Of a DNA stretch of 64,000 nucleotides, positions 38,101-49,729 are shown piece by piece. The translations under genes and the position numbers were made by a program. The first letter of the stretch is position 1; each line of letters opens with the position of its first letter. Where the stretch lies: NCBI GenBank assembly GCA_019137255.1, contig WPDH01000178.1:1-64000 (forward strand). The letters are read 5' to 3'. The notes under the pieces were generated by a model. The model searched no databases and was not told the origin of the DNA. It saw only the letters and a list, made by a program, of their open reading frames with translations. The DNA comes from Corinectria fuckeliana (lineage: Eukaryota; Ascomycota; Sordariomycetes; Hypocreales; Nectriaceae).

Positions 38101-39576
38101 CGAACCTGCCACCCTTGCCAGTCAATCTTGGGGTTCAAGTCGGTGACGCCGCGCGTCGGGGGGATGATGCCCCTTTCCACCACCAGGATGGCTTTGATGA
38201 CGGCAGACAACCCGCTGGCCGCCTCGCTGTGCCCGATGTTGGTCTTGACGGCGCCAATGTGCAGAGGGCCGTCTTTCTCGGTCCGGGTCGCGTTCATGAC
38301 GTCGGAAACGGCATGCACCTCCAAGGGATCGCCGATGGCCGTCCCGGTTCCGTGACACTCGAAGTATCCCGTCAGCATCGGGTCCAGGCCCCCGCGCTGG
38401 TACGCATGGCGCATGACGTTTCTCTGTCCGTCAAACCCGGGGTACGTGATGCCGACTGCCGGGGCCTTTCCGTTGTTGTTGGTCGCGCTCGACCGGATGA
38501 CGCCGCGGATGGGATCCCGGTCCCTGACGGCATCGCTCAGTCGCTTCAGGTAAAGAGCCCCTACCCCTTCGGCGCGGCCGTACCCGTTCGCGTAGCTGTT
38601 GAAGGTGTGGCACGTCGACGTGGGCGACAGGACGCCCAGCTTGGCCGTGTTCATGTGCTGGTCAACCGTCAGGATCAGGTTGCTGCCGCCGACCACGGCC
38701 GCGGAGCACTCGTGGGTCCGGAGGGCGTTGCAGGCGTTGTGCAGGGCGTACACCGACGACGAGCAGGCCGTGTTGACGACGACGCTGGGGCCTCGGAGGT
38801 TGAAGACGTGGCTGACGCGGTTGCTCAGGAGGCCGGGGTCGACACCGGTGGCGGCCAGGCTGTGGCGGAACGAGGGCTCCTTGAAGGACATCTGCTGGAA
38901 GTCGGCGGTGAAGGTGGCCATGAAGCAGGCCGTGTCGGATCCCGAGAGTTGGTCTAGTGTTAGTCCGGCTGACTCGAAGGCTTCGTAGACCACCTCCAGA
39001 AGCTTTCGCTGCTGCGGGTCTAGAGTAGAAGAGTCAGTAACTCTGTCAACGTCTCGGGGGGAACCAATCATTTCTCGACAGATCAACGAACAGGCAGGAC
39101 TCACCCATCCATGTAGCCTCCACTGGAGTAATGCCGAAAAAGGCCGGGTCAAACTCTTGCAGCGTCTCGTTGAGAAAATAGCCGCCGAGAACCCCAAAGC
39201 TTCCAGGTCGGTCGTTGTCTGAATGGAAGTGCGCATCGATGTTGAATCTAGATGAAGGGACCTTGGGCGTCTGGCCGCTTCTCTTTTCCATCATCAACTT
39301 CCAGAAGTCGGACGGCGAGCTGACATCGCCGGGGAGGCGGCAGCCTGTTGCCAACGGGGTTCAGCAGAGGGTACCGTCAGAGTGGATTGGCAAGTTCTTA
39401 CCCATGCCCACGACCGCGATGGGTTCCAGTTGCTGGCTCAGGGGCAACTCGGAGGCTCCGCCAAAGGAAGAGGCCGCGTACTCATCATCACTGACGATAC
39501 GCTGGTATGAGTTTTGGGGGTCGAACTCGGGCGCGGCGTCTGAGCCGCTCGAAGACGACTCACGAAAGTGCGGCAT
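32144..39576 (-). CDS. DEP5: Highly reducing polyketide synthase (DEP5 counterpart)
   Basis: Five exons (39,402-39,576; 39,105-39,344; 38,032-39,019; 33,095-37,937; 32,144-33,016) give 2,372 residues. Domains in order: KS about 51-480 (TACSSS Cys224, ECHGTGT His361, GHSEA His402); AT about 595-910 (GHSSG Ser688); DH about 986-1290 (HSLGGEAVFP His1018, LDSC Asp1198); a linker without a methyltransferase SAM motif; ER about 1660-1960 with GSGLLG near 1798; KR (GCLGGLG near 1997, catalytic NYAAANS Tyr2138); ACP (YGIDSM Ser2326). There is no thioesterase. All four introns are GT-AG and restore family consensus, for example FGYGGTNAH and LRDGLF. Neighbours and gene order match the depudecin cluster, where DEP5 builds the carbon chain. 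The ER motif lacks the usual AAAGGVG form, so enoyl reduction may be lost, which suits depudecin. It is divergent from the DEP4-like gene across a shared 0.7-kb promoter. Confidence 0.9.
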
Positions 39577-40286
39577 TGTTTCTGTTGCTGAACAAATTGA
39601 TGGATGGGTATCGTCGAAAGTCTCCTGGTGTATGGTCTGGAGAGGAGTAAGGCAGGATTCATGTACGACCATAAATACTGTTGTTCAATGCGTCTGGCTC
39701 AACTGAGCCTTATCCCGAACCCATCAACGCCCGCTCTCCGGTCCATCAGTGTGGCCATGCTGCTATCGCGCATGCGGCGTGTCCTGCGGGCTCCGAGTCG
39801 CGGGGGCGGGTCGGCCGCACGGCCATGTCAAACCCGTGCCATGCGGTTTGATAAGCCGAGTTGACTTCGAGTCGTGAATGCCAAGTTCAACGGTCGCTCC
39901 GAACCCGTTGCGAGCATTCCGGTTGCTGCTGATGCGCCCGTGGGGGGCCGTTCGGTGCTTTGGATCCGCCAAGACCGTTGGAGACCGTGTGCCGTTGGAG
40001 ACCGTATGCTGTTGGAGCGGCCGATCTGTCCGTACGGAGGGCGGGGCCGTGTTCCGCGGCAGGGAAGCGGACGAGCGGAGGTAGAGGCCGGAGCGGAGTC
40101 GGAGTCGGAGTCAGGGTGTCAGCAATGAATGCACAGTGCTATACAGATGAACTCAAAACACTTACCAAAGGTCCAGCCACTTACTCCTGGTCCGCGCTCT
40201 CAACAACCACCTCTCTTTCATTTCATCTCTGCCTCTTTGCTAGAGTGCAAGCTCAGTGTCGCAGAATCGCAAAAATATATCAAACC
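39577..40286. promoter_or_regulatory. Shared divergent promoter of PKS and DEP4-like gene
   Basis: A 710-bp head-to-head intergenic region, G+C-rich, with many CGG triplets including repeated GGAGTC units around 40,091-40,115 and the octamer CGGAGCGG. CT-rich tracts precede 40,287. It probably drives both genes together. Confidence 0.6.
40089..40096 (+). promoter_or_regulatory. CGGAGCGG octamer (candidate regulator site)
   Basis: Same octamer as in the DEP3 and DEP2/DEP1 promoters. CGG triplets are the usual recognition elements of Zn2Cys6 proteins. Binding is inferred only. Confidence 0.4.
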
Positions 40287-42247
40287 ATGGAGACTTTTGA
40301 TGTCATCGTTGTGGGTGCTGGTAAGGATATTGGCTCCAACAGTCCAGCTTCGGCTCAACTAACATCATGAATAGGATGGTACGGCTTGATGGCTGCCCGG
40401 ACCTACCTGGAGCTGGCTCCCCAGACAAACCTCTTGATCGTCGACGACAGCGGGACCGTCGGCGGAGTTTGGTCGAAGGAGAGGATCTACCCGAGCCTCT
40501 TCGCTCAGATCACCCACCCGCTGTTCGAGTATTCCTTCTACCCAATGTCCAAGGACGACATCTCGCCAGATGGTTTCGTCTCTGGGAAGACGATCCACAA
40601 CTACCTCGACAGTTTCGCTAAAGACCATGACCTGCTGCGCCGCCTGCGGCTCAAGACCCGCGTGGAGAGGGTCAATAGACAACCGTCTGGCTCGATGGGA
40701 TGGGTGCTTGAGATTAAAGACGGGAGTCCGCTGGCGTGTGAGAAACTCATCTATGCTACGGGCGCCAACTCCAGCCCCATCATTCCCAAGTGGCCCAGAG
40801 ACAACTTCGAGAAGCCTGTCATCCACTCCCTGGAACTCGGGACGCGCCAAGACTACATCGCCAACGACGTCGAGCGCGCCACCGTCGTCGGCCGCTCCAA
40901 ATCCTCATACGATGCCGTGTACCATCTGTTGAGCGCAGGGAAGAAGGTCGACTGGGTCATGCGCGACGGACTGTCGGGTCCGTTCAGTCTCTATGCCCCG
41001 ACCTTCATGGGTTTGTGGAACATTGCAGACCACATCTCGACTCGCTTTGCTTCCAGCTTCAGCCCGTGCATCATGGCTACTTCCGGGGCTGGCTACGAGT
41101 TCTTGCAGCGCACTGCGGTGGGACGCATGGTAACTAATGTGTACTGGCGGACCGCGAACTACCTCTCTGTGTCACATGCAGAGTACTGGAGGACTCCGAA
41201 TTCCGAGAAGCTGCGGCCGAGGCCGTACAGCGACGGGTGAGTCGAGCGCTCGTCCCTCGCCGTAGCAGGTTTGCGTGTTTGGCTGACGTGCATTGATCTT
41301 GGACAGAGTGTGCTGGGGAAGCGGCGGCATTGGCATCGCCACCGCGCCTGACTTTTGGAAAGTGTTTCATCGAGGCAATGTCACGATCCACTCGACCGAG
41401 ATCGCGTCCCTCTCCCATCGGGACGTTGTGAACATGAAGAACGGGTACTCGGTGGCGACGGACATCGTGATTCACTGCACCGGCTTCGACAAGGGGTACA
41501 GTACATTCGAGCCAGAACTCCGACAGGAACTCGGCTTGCAGTACGACACCAAAACGTTCTCCCGGTGGACGATGCTCGATGAAAAGGCCGAGAAGACGGT
41601 CGACGAGCTCCTGCCGTACCTTCGGGCGGCTCCTGAGCAGTATGGTGATGACAAGGTCAGCAGGAGAGCGGAACAAGGCCCCAATAGACACTACCGCCGT
41701 CTCGTTGTGCCCGAGTTGGCGGCACGGGGTGACCGATCAATCCTCTTCCCCGGACACATCCACTCGGCGTTCACGCCACTCGCGGCCGAGCTTCAGGCGC
41801 TTTGGGGAGTGTCGTGGATGCTCGGGTGGCGCGACTTGCCATCCAGAGAGGAGATGGAGCTTGAAGCTGCAACATTCAACGCGTGGACGAGAAAGCGGTA
41901 CCTCGAGCAGGGCAAGAAGCACTCGTATTTTATATACGACTACATTCCGGTATGTGACCCTGTCCGATGTCGTACAGGCGCAACCTTTCAGCGGGATGGG
42001 GGTGAATGCCTGCTAATCGAAATGGGAACAGTACATCGACACACTGATGAAGGACCTGGGCCTCAACCCTTTCCGCAAGAGCAGCGTGTTCGAGGAGTGG
42101 TTCGTCCGGTACAAGCCAAGCGACTACCGTACTATTCTAGATGAATATCGCAACCTCCGAAGTCGACAGTTGGAACTCGAAACTGTGAATGGACACGCCA
42201 AGGGGCCAGGTGACGACACGAAACAGGGAAACGGCCACACGGTGTGA
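40287..42247 (+). CDS. DEP4: FAD-dependent monooxygenase (DEP4 counterpart)
   Basis: Four exons (40,287-40,320; 40,375-41,236; 41,307-41,949; 42,032-42,247) give 584 residues. The N-terminus METFDVIVVGAGWYG carries the FAD-binding GxGxxG, interrupted by intron 1. A second Rossmann motif, VVGRSKSSYDAVYHLL, is the NADPH site in the form seen in fungal flavin monooxygenases of this family. An ATG motif (YATGANSS) and a HCTGFDKGY segment follow. The length fits the FMO/Baeyer-Villiger-like group. It sits head-to-head with the PKS and upstream of the exporter, as DEP4 does in the depudecin cluster, where two flavoenzymes are thought to install the two epoxides. Which epoxide each makes cannot be told from sequence. 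No signal peptide is visible, so it is probably cytosolic. Confidence 0.85.
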
Positions 42248-42666
42248 CCTGGGATCTGAAGGAGCCAGTATCGGGCACAATGCGGCTCAAGATAACACAG
42301 TGATGGAAAGTCCATGTAGACTTTGCAAGAGATGTTTTAAACGAGACATATTCCTTTAGCTGTCAAAACGGACTCTATTACTTCGTACTTGTCGTCAATG
42401 TATTAGCTTGGTTGCGAGCCGAACAGAGCCGTCACCCCCTACAGCTTCTACGTGCGTATTCTCGAAGCTCAGCTCACTTCAGTAGATAGTAAAACTGTTG
42501 GGTAGAGACAATCTGAACTATTCCTTCAACTCGGTCCATCTAGTCACCGTCATACTCCGTAAATTGTATGCATTTCTCTTGTAGCCAATCGGCAGTGTTC
42601 CTCGGTCTCGAGCGGACTAGCGCCTTGAGTGGACCCAGGATCACCCAATGATAGCACTCCCTCGGT

Positions 42667-42674
42667 CGGAGCGG
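42667..42674 (+). promoter_or_regulatory. CGGAGCGG octamer (candidate regulator site)
   Basis: The context GGTCGGAGCGGACTC closely resembles GGCCGGAGCGGAGTC in the PKS/DEP4 promoter. It lies 217 bp upstream of the exporter's start. Confidence 0.4.
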
Positions 42675-42749
42675 ACTCCCGACCGAAAACAGTGGGGCCT
42701 CCTTGGCGTCTGTCTCCGTCCCGTCCCGTCTCCGTCCCATGTCCGTCTT

Positions 42750-42757
42750 CCGCTCCG
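42750..42757 (-). promoter_or_regulatory. CGGAGCGG octamer, inverted copy
   Basis: It reads CCGCTCCG on the plus strand, about 75 bp from the first copy, in the same promoter. Confidence 0.4.
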
Positions 42758-42890
42758 TCTCGTCCACCTTCCAATGTGGTATATTCATTCTTCCTGCAAA
42801 CCTGCAAGCTCACCCTCCCTCATGCAGAAGCTCGCCGAATTTCCATCTCCTGCAACCGCTGACACCGCCTCCTATCTAATCTTTCTCACC

Positions 42891-45117
42891 ATGAGCCCAG
42901 CAAGTACCTCGCCGGCCCCGAGCGGGGCGAACCCCGAGAAGGTTGCAGACACGGCCGAGGAGGGCACCCAGAGCCCCCGCGAGATCGTCGACAGCAACAA
43001 CGGCGCCGAATCGGTCGAGAAGATCAGTCCTCGGAGCATCCATGGCTGCAAGGTAAGCGAGCAATCTCTCGTTCAGACACACATCAGCACACATTCGGCA
43101 CCGGCATCTACCCTATACTGACTGACAATGATTTGCTTGCGTCCGTCCAGTGGGCCGTTGCCTATGCCGCCATGCTGTCCACAACCCTCCTCTTCGCCCT
43201 CGACAACACCATCGTCGCCAACATCCAGCCGGCCATCATCAACGATTTCGGCCACCTCGAGCTGCTGTCATGGATCGGTACAGGCTTCGCCCTCGGCACC
43301 ATGTTCATCCTGCTCTGGGGCAAGGTCTACGGCGTCTTCAACATCAAATGGGTCTACATCTTCAACATCTTCCTGTTCGAGGCCGGCAGCGCCCTCTGCG
43401 GTGCCGCCCCCAACATCCAGGCCCTCATCATTGGTCGTGTCATTGCCGGCGTCGGCGGCTCCGGCATGTACTCGGGCACCTTGACGTATGTGTCGGTCCT
43501 TTGCAACCACCAGGAGAAGCCTGCCTATCTTGCTGGGAGCACTGTGGTTTGGGGACTCGGAAGCGTGCTCGGTCCGGTGGTAAGACAGCCTTGCCTCGCC
43601 GTTACGCCTCGCCGGCTATATGCTAATCATCTTGTCTCCCGTAGGTTGGCGGCGCATTCGCGGCAAGCAGTGCCACCTGGAGATGGGTGCGTGCCATCTT
43701 CCCATGTTTCTGACTCCAAGTTGCTAACCAAAGACTAGGGATTCTACGTCAACCTTCCCGTCGGCGCTGCCTTCGCACCGGCCTATTTCCTGCTGTTCCC
43801 CAACGTCGACCCGCGACCCACCAAGACGCTAGCCGAGAAGTTCCGCCTCGTCGACTGGGTCAACGCCGTCATCTTCCTCGCTGGATCTGCCTGTCTGACT
43901 GTGGTTCTCACCTTCGGCGGAGTCGTCTATTCGTTCCGGTCTGCAACCGTCATCGCGCTGTGGGTCGTTACTGGTGTTCTCCTGGTCGCCTTCGTCGTTC
44001 TGCTGAAGCTGCACCCCTTGGTCTCCAAGGAAAACCGACTGTATCCTTTGCACTTCTTCAAGCAGTTGACACTTATCAACATGCAGCTTCAAGTTTTTTT
44101 GTCATCCGGCATCATCCTCGTAAGCCACTCCAAAGTGCATGCGAGACAGAGCCCGCTGATAAGTTCTCCCTAGGCCATGACATACTACATCCCATTGTAC
44201 TTCCAATTCGTCAAGGTGCGTTCTCAAGACAACGAAAGACCTTTGAAGCTGACACTCGAAAGGGTGACGGAGCCCTCGATGCGGGCGTGCGCCTGCTCCC
44301 ACTCATAATGTTCATGGTTGTCGCATCCATGATCAACGGTTTCTTGATGCCCAAATACGGATGGATCTCTGTCTGGTACATCGGAGGCAGCACACTGGCG
44401 CTCATCGGCACCGCTTTGATGTGTGAGTCTCTTCCCTGTCTCCCCTCAGCCGCAATTGGCACCTTCGATTTCTCAATCACATCAAAAGCCATCGTTATTA
44501 ACGTTTTCCTCAGATACCGTCAATGACACCACGCCCAATGCCAACATCTATGGCTACAACATCCTTGTAGGAACCGGCGCGGGCTGCTACATCGTAGCTG
44601 GTTTCGCCATCGTACAGTCTCTGGTTCCCGTCCACGATATTGCCAACGCCGTCGGCGCCATGACCATTTGTCAGTCCACTCCCGTCCAGTTCAACCACTA
44701 TACGGGATCCATATCTAACAGTCCTTAAAACCACGCTCAGCCCAAGATCTCGGCATGGTACTCTTCCTCGCCATCAGCGGTAGCCTATTCCACAACGTAG
44801 CCGTCAACAAGGTCGGTAGGGTCCTTCCAGAAGTTTCCTCGACGGAGCTCGGAAACCTCATCGCGGGCGCCAGCAGCAGCACGTTCCAGGCGCTTTCGGA
44901 AGCCGACAAGGCTCTTGTGATTCCCGAGATTGCGAGCGCCATGAAGAGCATCTGGGCTTTCTTCATGGCAGCCGCCGCGTTGAGTGTCGTATGCTCTACC
45001 CAGCTGCTGGTAAGTATCTAACAAGACTTGACCTCTTTTTGCTTATTATCCTAACGCACAAGATAGAAAACTAGACTGACGGGCGAAAAGAGTCCGGCCG
45101 CCATCGCTGCTGCCTAA
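42891..45117 (+). CDS. DEP3: MFS efflux transporter (DEP3 counterpart)
   Basis: Nine exons (42,891-43,052; 43,151-43,579; 43,645-43,686; 43,739-44,119; 44,174-44,215; 44,263-44,422; 44,514-44,669; 44,741-45,009; 45,067-45,117) give 563 residues. A hydrophilic N-terminal tail of about 50 residues precedes the first membrane helix (WAVAYAAMLSTTLLFALDNT). The LDNTIVANIQPAI segment, the VWGLGSVLGPVVGGAFA motif C region and the FYVNLPVGAA segment mark the DHA2/14-TMS drug-exporter group. All introns are GT-AG, 47-98 bp, and each junction restores MFS consensus. It lies in the cluster where the depudecin exporter DEP3 is expected and probably removes the product from the cell, which could also protect the producer. 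Its substrate is inferred from context only. Confidence 0.87.
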
Positions 45118-47508
45118 GAAATATAGGCATTAATTGGGGTCCCCGGTTCAAGAGCAAAGATGCACCCTGGGCCAATTCTGGAGCTCTTATCGTTGCTCTC
45201 ATCCCATTCCACAGGGAAGCATCGCCCATCGTCTCTTAAAGAGTCATTTGAAGGAGGCATGGGTTAATCACTATTAAAATCACATTACGAGCAAAGTCAT
45301 ACACCTTTTCCCTTGGGCTCTGGCCCATATCTCCTTCTACTACTGCATGTTCTACTCTTGGGGGTAAGTTTTATGTTGAAGTGCTATACCTTTCTATAAA
45401 TTTAGCCTATCAATTATTAGATCTACTTTTACCATCAAGAGTGAAATTTATAAAGTAGATAGTTCTACTTTCTGTCCCGATAGCCCCGAACACTAGCGTA
45501 GCCCTTATAAGAGCCAAAGCGCATAGCAAACCTAAAGGCTGCCCTGTTCTGTAAAGCCGATCTAGGACTCCCCAGATACTTTTGTCTCCTTGCTATGAGG
45601 GCTCGACATTGCAGCGGATTGTGTATGCAGCAATCTTTGCAAATACAATATCCTCACTGGCTCCTTGTAAGATCCGCTCGTGATATCAGCTGAGGTTAAA
45701 GCTAGACAGGCCTTCTGGAGTCCGACTCCAATGTCAACAGGTTCACGGTAATGTTTAAGGGATGAAGACGACAATCGGCCGACATGCTCCAAACTTGTCA
45801 AAACAATGCCGCCGCCTGCAGGAGGTACCGTTGGAGGCTTATCCTAGGCGTGGTGCATTGGTGTCGACATCATGAGCCCTCCTTAATTACCTGCCTTCCA
45901 ATGAGCATGTCTTTTTAAGGTACAATACACTGTAGTTCGCTCATGGGAGCTGCCTGACTCCTCCCGATCTATCAACCACTAGAAAGAGCATCTGATACTA
46001 ACCACCGTTACCTCGGTCTTCGTCCCACCAGCCTGAAGTTGTTCACGAGCTCGGAGGTCATCCTCGCAGTTTTCACCAATACGGGGGAAGGACCTAAGCT
46101 CGATAGAAGCGTCATAGAGTTGAGAGAAATTCCACGTCACCAAACTCACTTCACTACACAGATGGACCTTTTAGTAAGGTCATATCGATGAGTTGACCAT
46201 TTAGGAGCGGCTGAGGCTTGATGTTGCATTAGATGTGCGGATTGACGAATGTGAGTTAATACTAACCCCTCCGAAGTCACTCCAGGCCTTAACTTAGATA
46301 AGTCATCAGCACACTTTTATTATATGCCTGGTGCTTGGTAATTGGCCTGTGGGATAGCGAAGGTGGCATACTACTACAGACTACGGTGTAATCAGGTGGC
46401 CGGTGTCATTAACAGACCTTGGCAATTATCCGACGCAACCTCTTAGTTTTAAACGAGGACATTGACAAGCTGGACAATGAGATCTGACCATGAAACCGGC
46501 CCAACTTCAGAAAGGTGAGAGGTGACGCTGGAAAACCGTCTAGTGAACTGCGACTGTAACGAAGGGGTTGGTATTCCAGCCGCTTGCAGCAAAACTGACC
46601 ACTCCGACAGGGCTGAGGTAACTGTATCAAAATGCTATACATGGTAAGTTCCCCGTCTATGTGGCCACGGACACCTATGAATCGCCATGAGCCAGTTACA
46701 GTTGACAAAGTAATACAGCGGTTACACTGTTTCCAGCGTTGAATCTAACTCGACTAGCCAGTTGAGATACAGCCCATGGGAAATTAATGCCGGCACATGA
46801 TGAAAGTTCTCAAGCCCAGTGCATGTGCTTATTTAATATGTAGGGAACTTATTCTGCACTGAGAATAAACGACAAGACTTAGTGAAGCAACAGGGTGATG
46901 GCCAATAAAAACACAATACACGTTGTACTTGAAGGAAATGGTCGCATAATCCGGATCAAGCGGCAAACATGAGGCATGTAGCACAAGTTTCTAGCTTGAC
47001 CTTTACATGTATGCACATAGTGTAAGAACCTCTACACTATAACATACTGGGGTCTGCACAAGTTGGAGAAATAATACAATGCTAATCAGTAATTTATCCT
47101 CTATTAAGTTAGTACACTATTTAAGTACTAATACGCTCTAGGTCTTTTTAGACAAACAAATAAAACCCAAGAGGTACAACTATAAATCTTTAGCCCCTGT
47201 ATATCTACTCTACTCTACTAGAAAGAAAGATAGTAGGCTATCTTATCTCTTGCATGGGCTTGTTTTAGGATTACGACTTGCGTTTTGTATCTGTACGTTA
47301 CTGTATTGAGACTGGAAATAGTGTAATATAGAAATTGCTAACGAGAGACGGGAGAAGAATGGGAGAGACTAGCCTCCTATAGATGAAAGGCCGAGCAAGG
47401 AAACGGACTTGTGCTCAAAGGAGTCTTGGAAGTGTAAACAATGGCATCTAGCAAATGCTCTCGGCGTCCATTATCTTGCGATTTCGGATACAACACGCAA
47501 TAGCTACT
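45118..47508. other. 2.4-kb spacer inside the cluster
   Basis: The region lies between the converging exporter and DEP2-like genes. No family match or long frame is present. Patches at about 45,350-45,480 and 47,090-47,240 are A+T-rich and resemble the RIP-mutated ends of the window, so small transposon remnants are possible, but no terminal repeats are evident. Confidence 0.5.
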
Positions 47509-49288
47509 CTACTCCAAGACATGGTATGTTCCGTTATGCCCCATAACAAAACTAGATGTCTGTCTTCCAAACCCCAGGATATACTGCCGGGAGAACCCCA
47601 AGTGGAAAATCCATATCACTGACCACAAGGCCACCAAGACTGCTAGCAACTGCGGGAAGATGGACTCAAAGTCACCACTCCATCCTCTCCACGATCTCAA
47701 CCAGCCACTCTCCAGCTGCCAATTCATCTTTCCCAGCGCGCTCTTCTCGTGCAAATTCCGCTCCTTTTCCTGCTCAGCAGCCAACGTATCCTGCCAAGGC
47801 AACAACCCCCTCTTCTCGTCAAAGTCCACATAGCTCAGCTTCGGCGCCGTAACACACAGTCCCGCGATATTCTTCGCCAACGCGTCCAGCCCAACGACGG
47901 GCGTCAACCATCGCTGCACAAAGTACGCCTTCCACCCGTCGTAAGCCTGCTGCCGCGTCAGGTCGCCGCCGACCTTGACGATGGCGCGCGTACGGTCGAT
48001 GCGGCCGTCCTGGTACCGCTGCATCCCGTCGCGCAGCTCAACGTCGCTCGGCTTCTTGTTCGGGTGGGCAGCGAGCAGCGCGTGTAGGGTGTTGGCGAGA
48101 GCGACAGCATCTTCCATGGCTGTGTTACCGCCGAGGGCCGAGTTGGGCGTTACCTGCATTCTCGTGAGTTCGGGTCCATGGAGCGCCGTATGCCATGGTG
48201 GAAAGCGTGATACCTTGTGAACGGCGTCGCCAGCCATGACGATTCGGCCAAAGTACCAGTGTTCGAGGACACCCTCTTCAAGCGAAATCATCTGCGCCTT
48301 GAGCCGTCGCTTCCACAGCTCCCCGAACACGACGGTGTCGGTGACAGGGCACTCGGCAATCTTGCTGGCAAGCGCTTCCATGTCGGCCTCCGTGTACCGC
48401 CGGCGTGTAGGCCAAGTACACTGCTGGTTCTCGGGAAGCTTGCTGTGGACGATGATGGAGACCCAGTCCGGCTGGCAGAGAAGAAGGAAGGAAAACTTGT
48501 CGTTGGAGGTGACCTCCATGTCGTGGGCGCCGAGGCCGGGCACCGGGGAGGACGCCATGACGATGGCGTTGTACTGGGTCACCATCGCTTTAGAGAATGT
48601 CACGCGTAAGTCATGGCTCCAAGTTACACTCCGACTGACATTTGCAGTTGTGTCTGGTACTTACCTCTCTTCTCTTCGACGGTAATCATCCCCGGGCTAG
48701 CCGCGTTCGCCTTGTCCCACATGATCTCTCGAACCTTGGAATGCACACCGTCTGCCCCGACCACCAGATCGCCGACGAACTCCCGCCCGTCTGCCAAGAT
48801 GACCCGAGTCGTGGAGTTTTCCCCGACCACCTCCTCGACGCGTGCTCTCTCGTGGACTCTCGACTGGTCGGGCAACAACTCGTACAGTGTACGCAAGAAC
48901 ACCTGCCGGTCGAGTGTCCGGGTGTCATAGCCGGCGCTAGATGTCGTTCTTAGAGTATGCGGTTAGGTGGGACCACCAGAAACACGTACTGCTTCCTGAC
49001 GACGCCGAAGAAATCGTTGTGGGTAAAGCTTTTCCCTGTAGCATCGCGGCAGTGGGCGCCGCCCATGACATCGCACGTTGCGAGGACGGCGTCCAGGCAG
49101 CCCAGCTGATGTAGGATTCGACACCCGTGCGGCTGCAGCGTGATGGTGGTCCCGAAGCTGGGCGCCACAACGCCCTTGTCCAAGAGGGCGTAGTCGATGT
49201 CGGCCTTGGCGAGGCAGTGGGCCAGCGTCAGGCCCGTGACGCCCGCGCCGACGATGATGACTTTGAAGCTTGATGAGCAGTCCTCCAT
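47509..49288 (-). CDS. DEP2: FAD-dependent monooxygenase with membrane tail (DEP2 counterpart)
   Basis: Four exons (48,990-49,288; 48,665-48,936; 48,214-48,587; 47,509-48,153) give 529 residues. The start MEDCSSSFKVIIVGAGVTG holds the FAD GxGxxG; the DG motif is DLVVGADGVHSKVR and the GD motif is GDAVHKVTPNSALGGNTAMEDA, rebuilt by removing a 60-bp in-frame intron (48,154-48,213). A hydrophobic segment near the C-terminus (LLAVLVALWSVIWIF) suggests membrane anchoring, as in PaxM-type epoxidases. It is head-to-head with the DEP1-like gene, 441 bp apart. In the depudecin set this position is DEP2; an epoxidase role is likely but not proven. The 48,588-48,664 intron uses an AAG acceptor, which is less usual. 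Confidence 0.85.
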
Positions 49289-49729
49289 GCTGTGCGACGA
49301 CGGGTTGCGATGTGACAGGTGTGGGTAAAGCAGGATGGGCTGTCAAAATATGCAGTTTTCGGTGCACCAAAATAGAGGATATAGATGCTCACAATTGCAT
49401 TAGAAAGTGCTGCCTGGGCATGGAGAAATCGGGACTTTGGATCCGTCACCCAGTCTACCGCCCGGTCCTCCGCTACGGTCCTCCGCCCCGGTCGGTTGGG
49501 ACCCAGCCAATCGGGCTTGAGCGGCCGTTCGGCCCCGCTCCGTGGCGACCGGCTCGGCCGATGCAGCCGTCCCGGGCTGTGTAACGCCGCGGCGGGCCCC
49601 GTAGGAACGTATTCAGCTTACTTACTGCTGCTGTTCGTGCCGGGAGGACTGTTCGCAACTACTTATCAGGTCACCGATTCCAGTGCATCGTAGACACACA
49701 CAGCTGGAAAAACAACACCAAACCACACC
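49289..49729. promoter_or_regulatory. Shared divergent promoter of DEP2- and DEP1-like genes
   Basis: 441 bp between two divergent starts. The centre (49,450-49,570) is very G+C-rich with many CGG/CCG triplets, including the octamer at 49,535. Confidence 0.6.
49535..49542 (-). promoter_or_regulatory. CGGAGCGG octamer (candidate regulator site)
   Basis: It reads CCGCTCCG on the plus strand, in the middle of the DEP2/DEP1 divergent promoter. Confidence 0.4.

Larger units (their letters stand above)
42248..42890. promoter_or_regulatory. Promoter of the MFS exporter gene
   Basis: A 0.64-kb spacer. The distal part is the DEP4 3' region; the proximal part is rich in CGG/CCG and TCCGTCCCGTC units and carries two inverted CGGAGCGG octamers (42,667 and 42,750). 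Confidence 0.5.
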
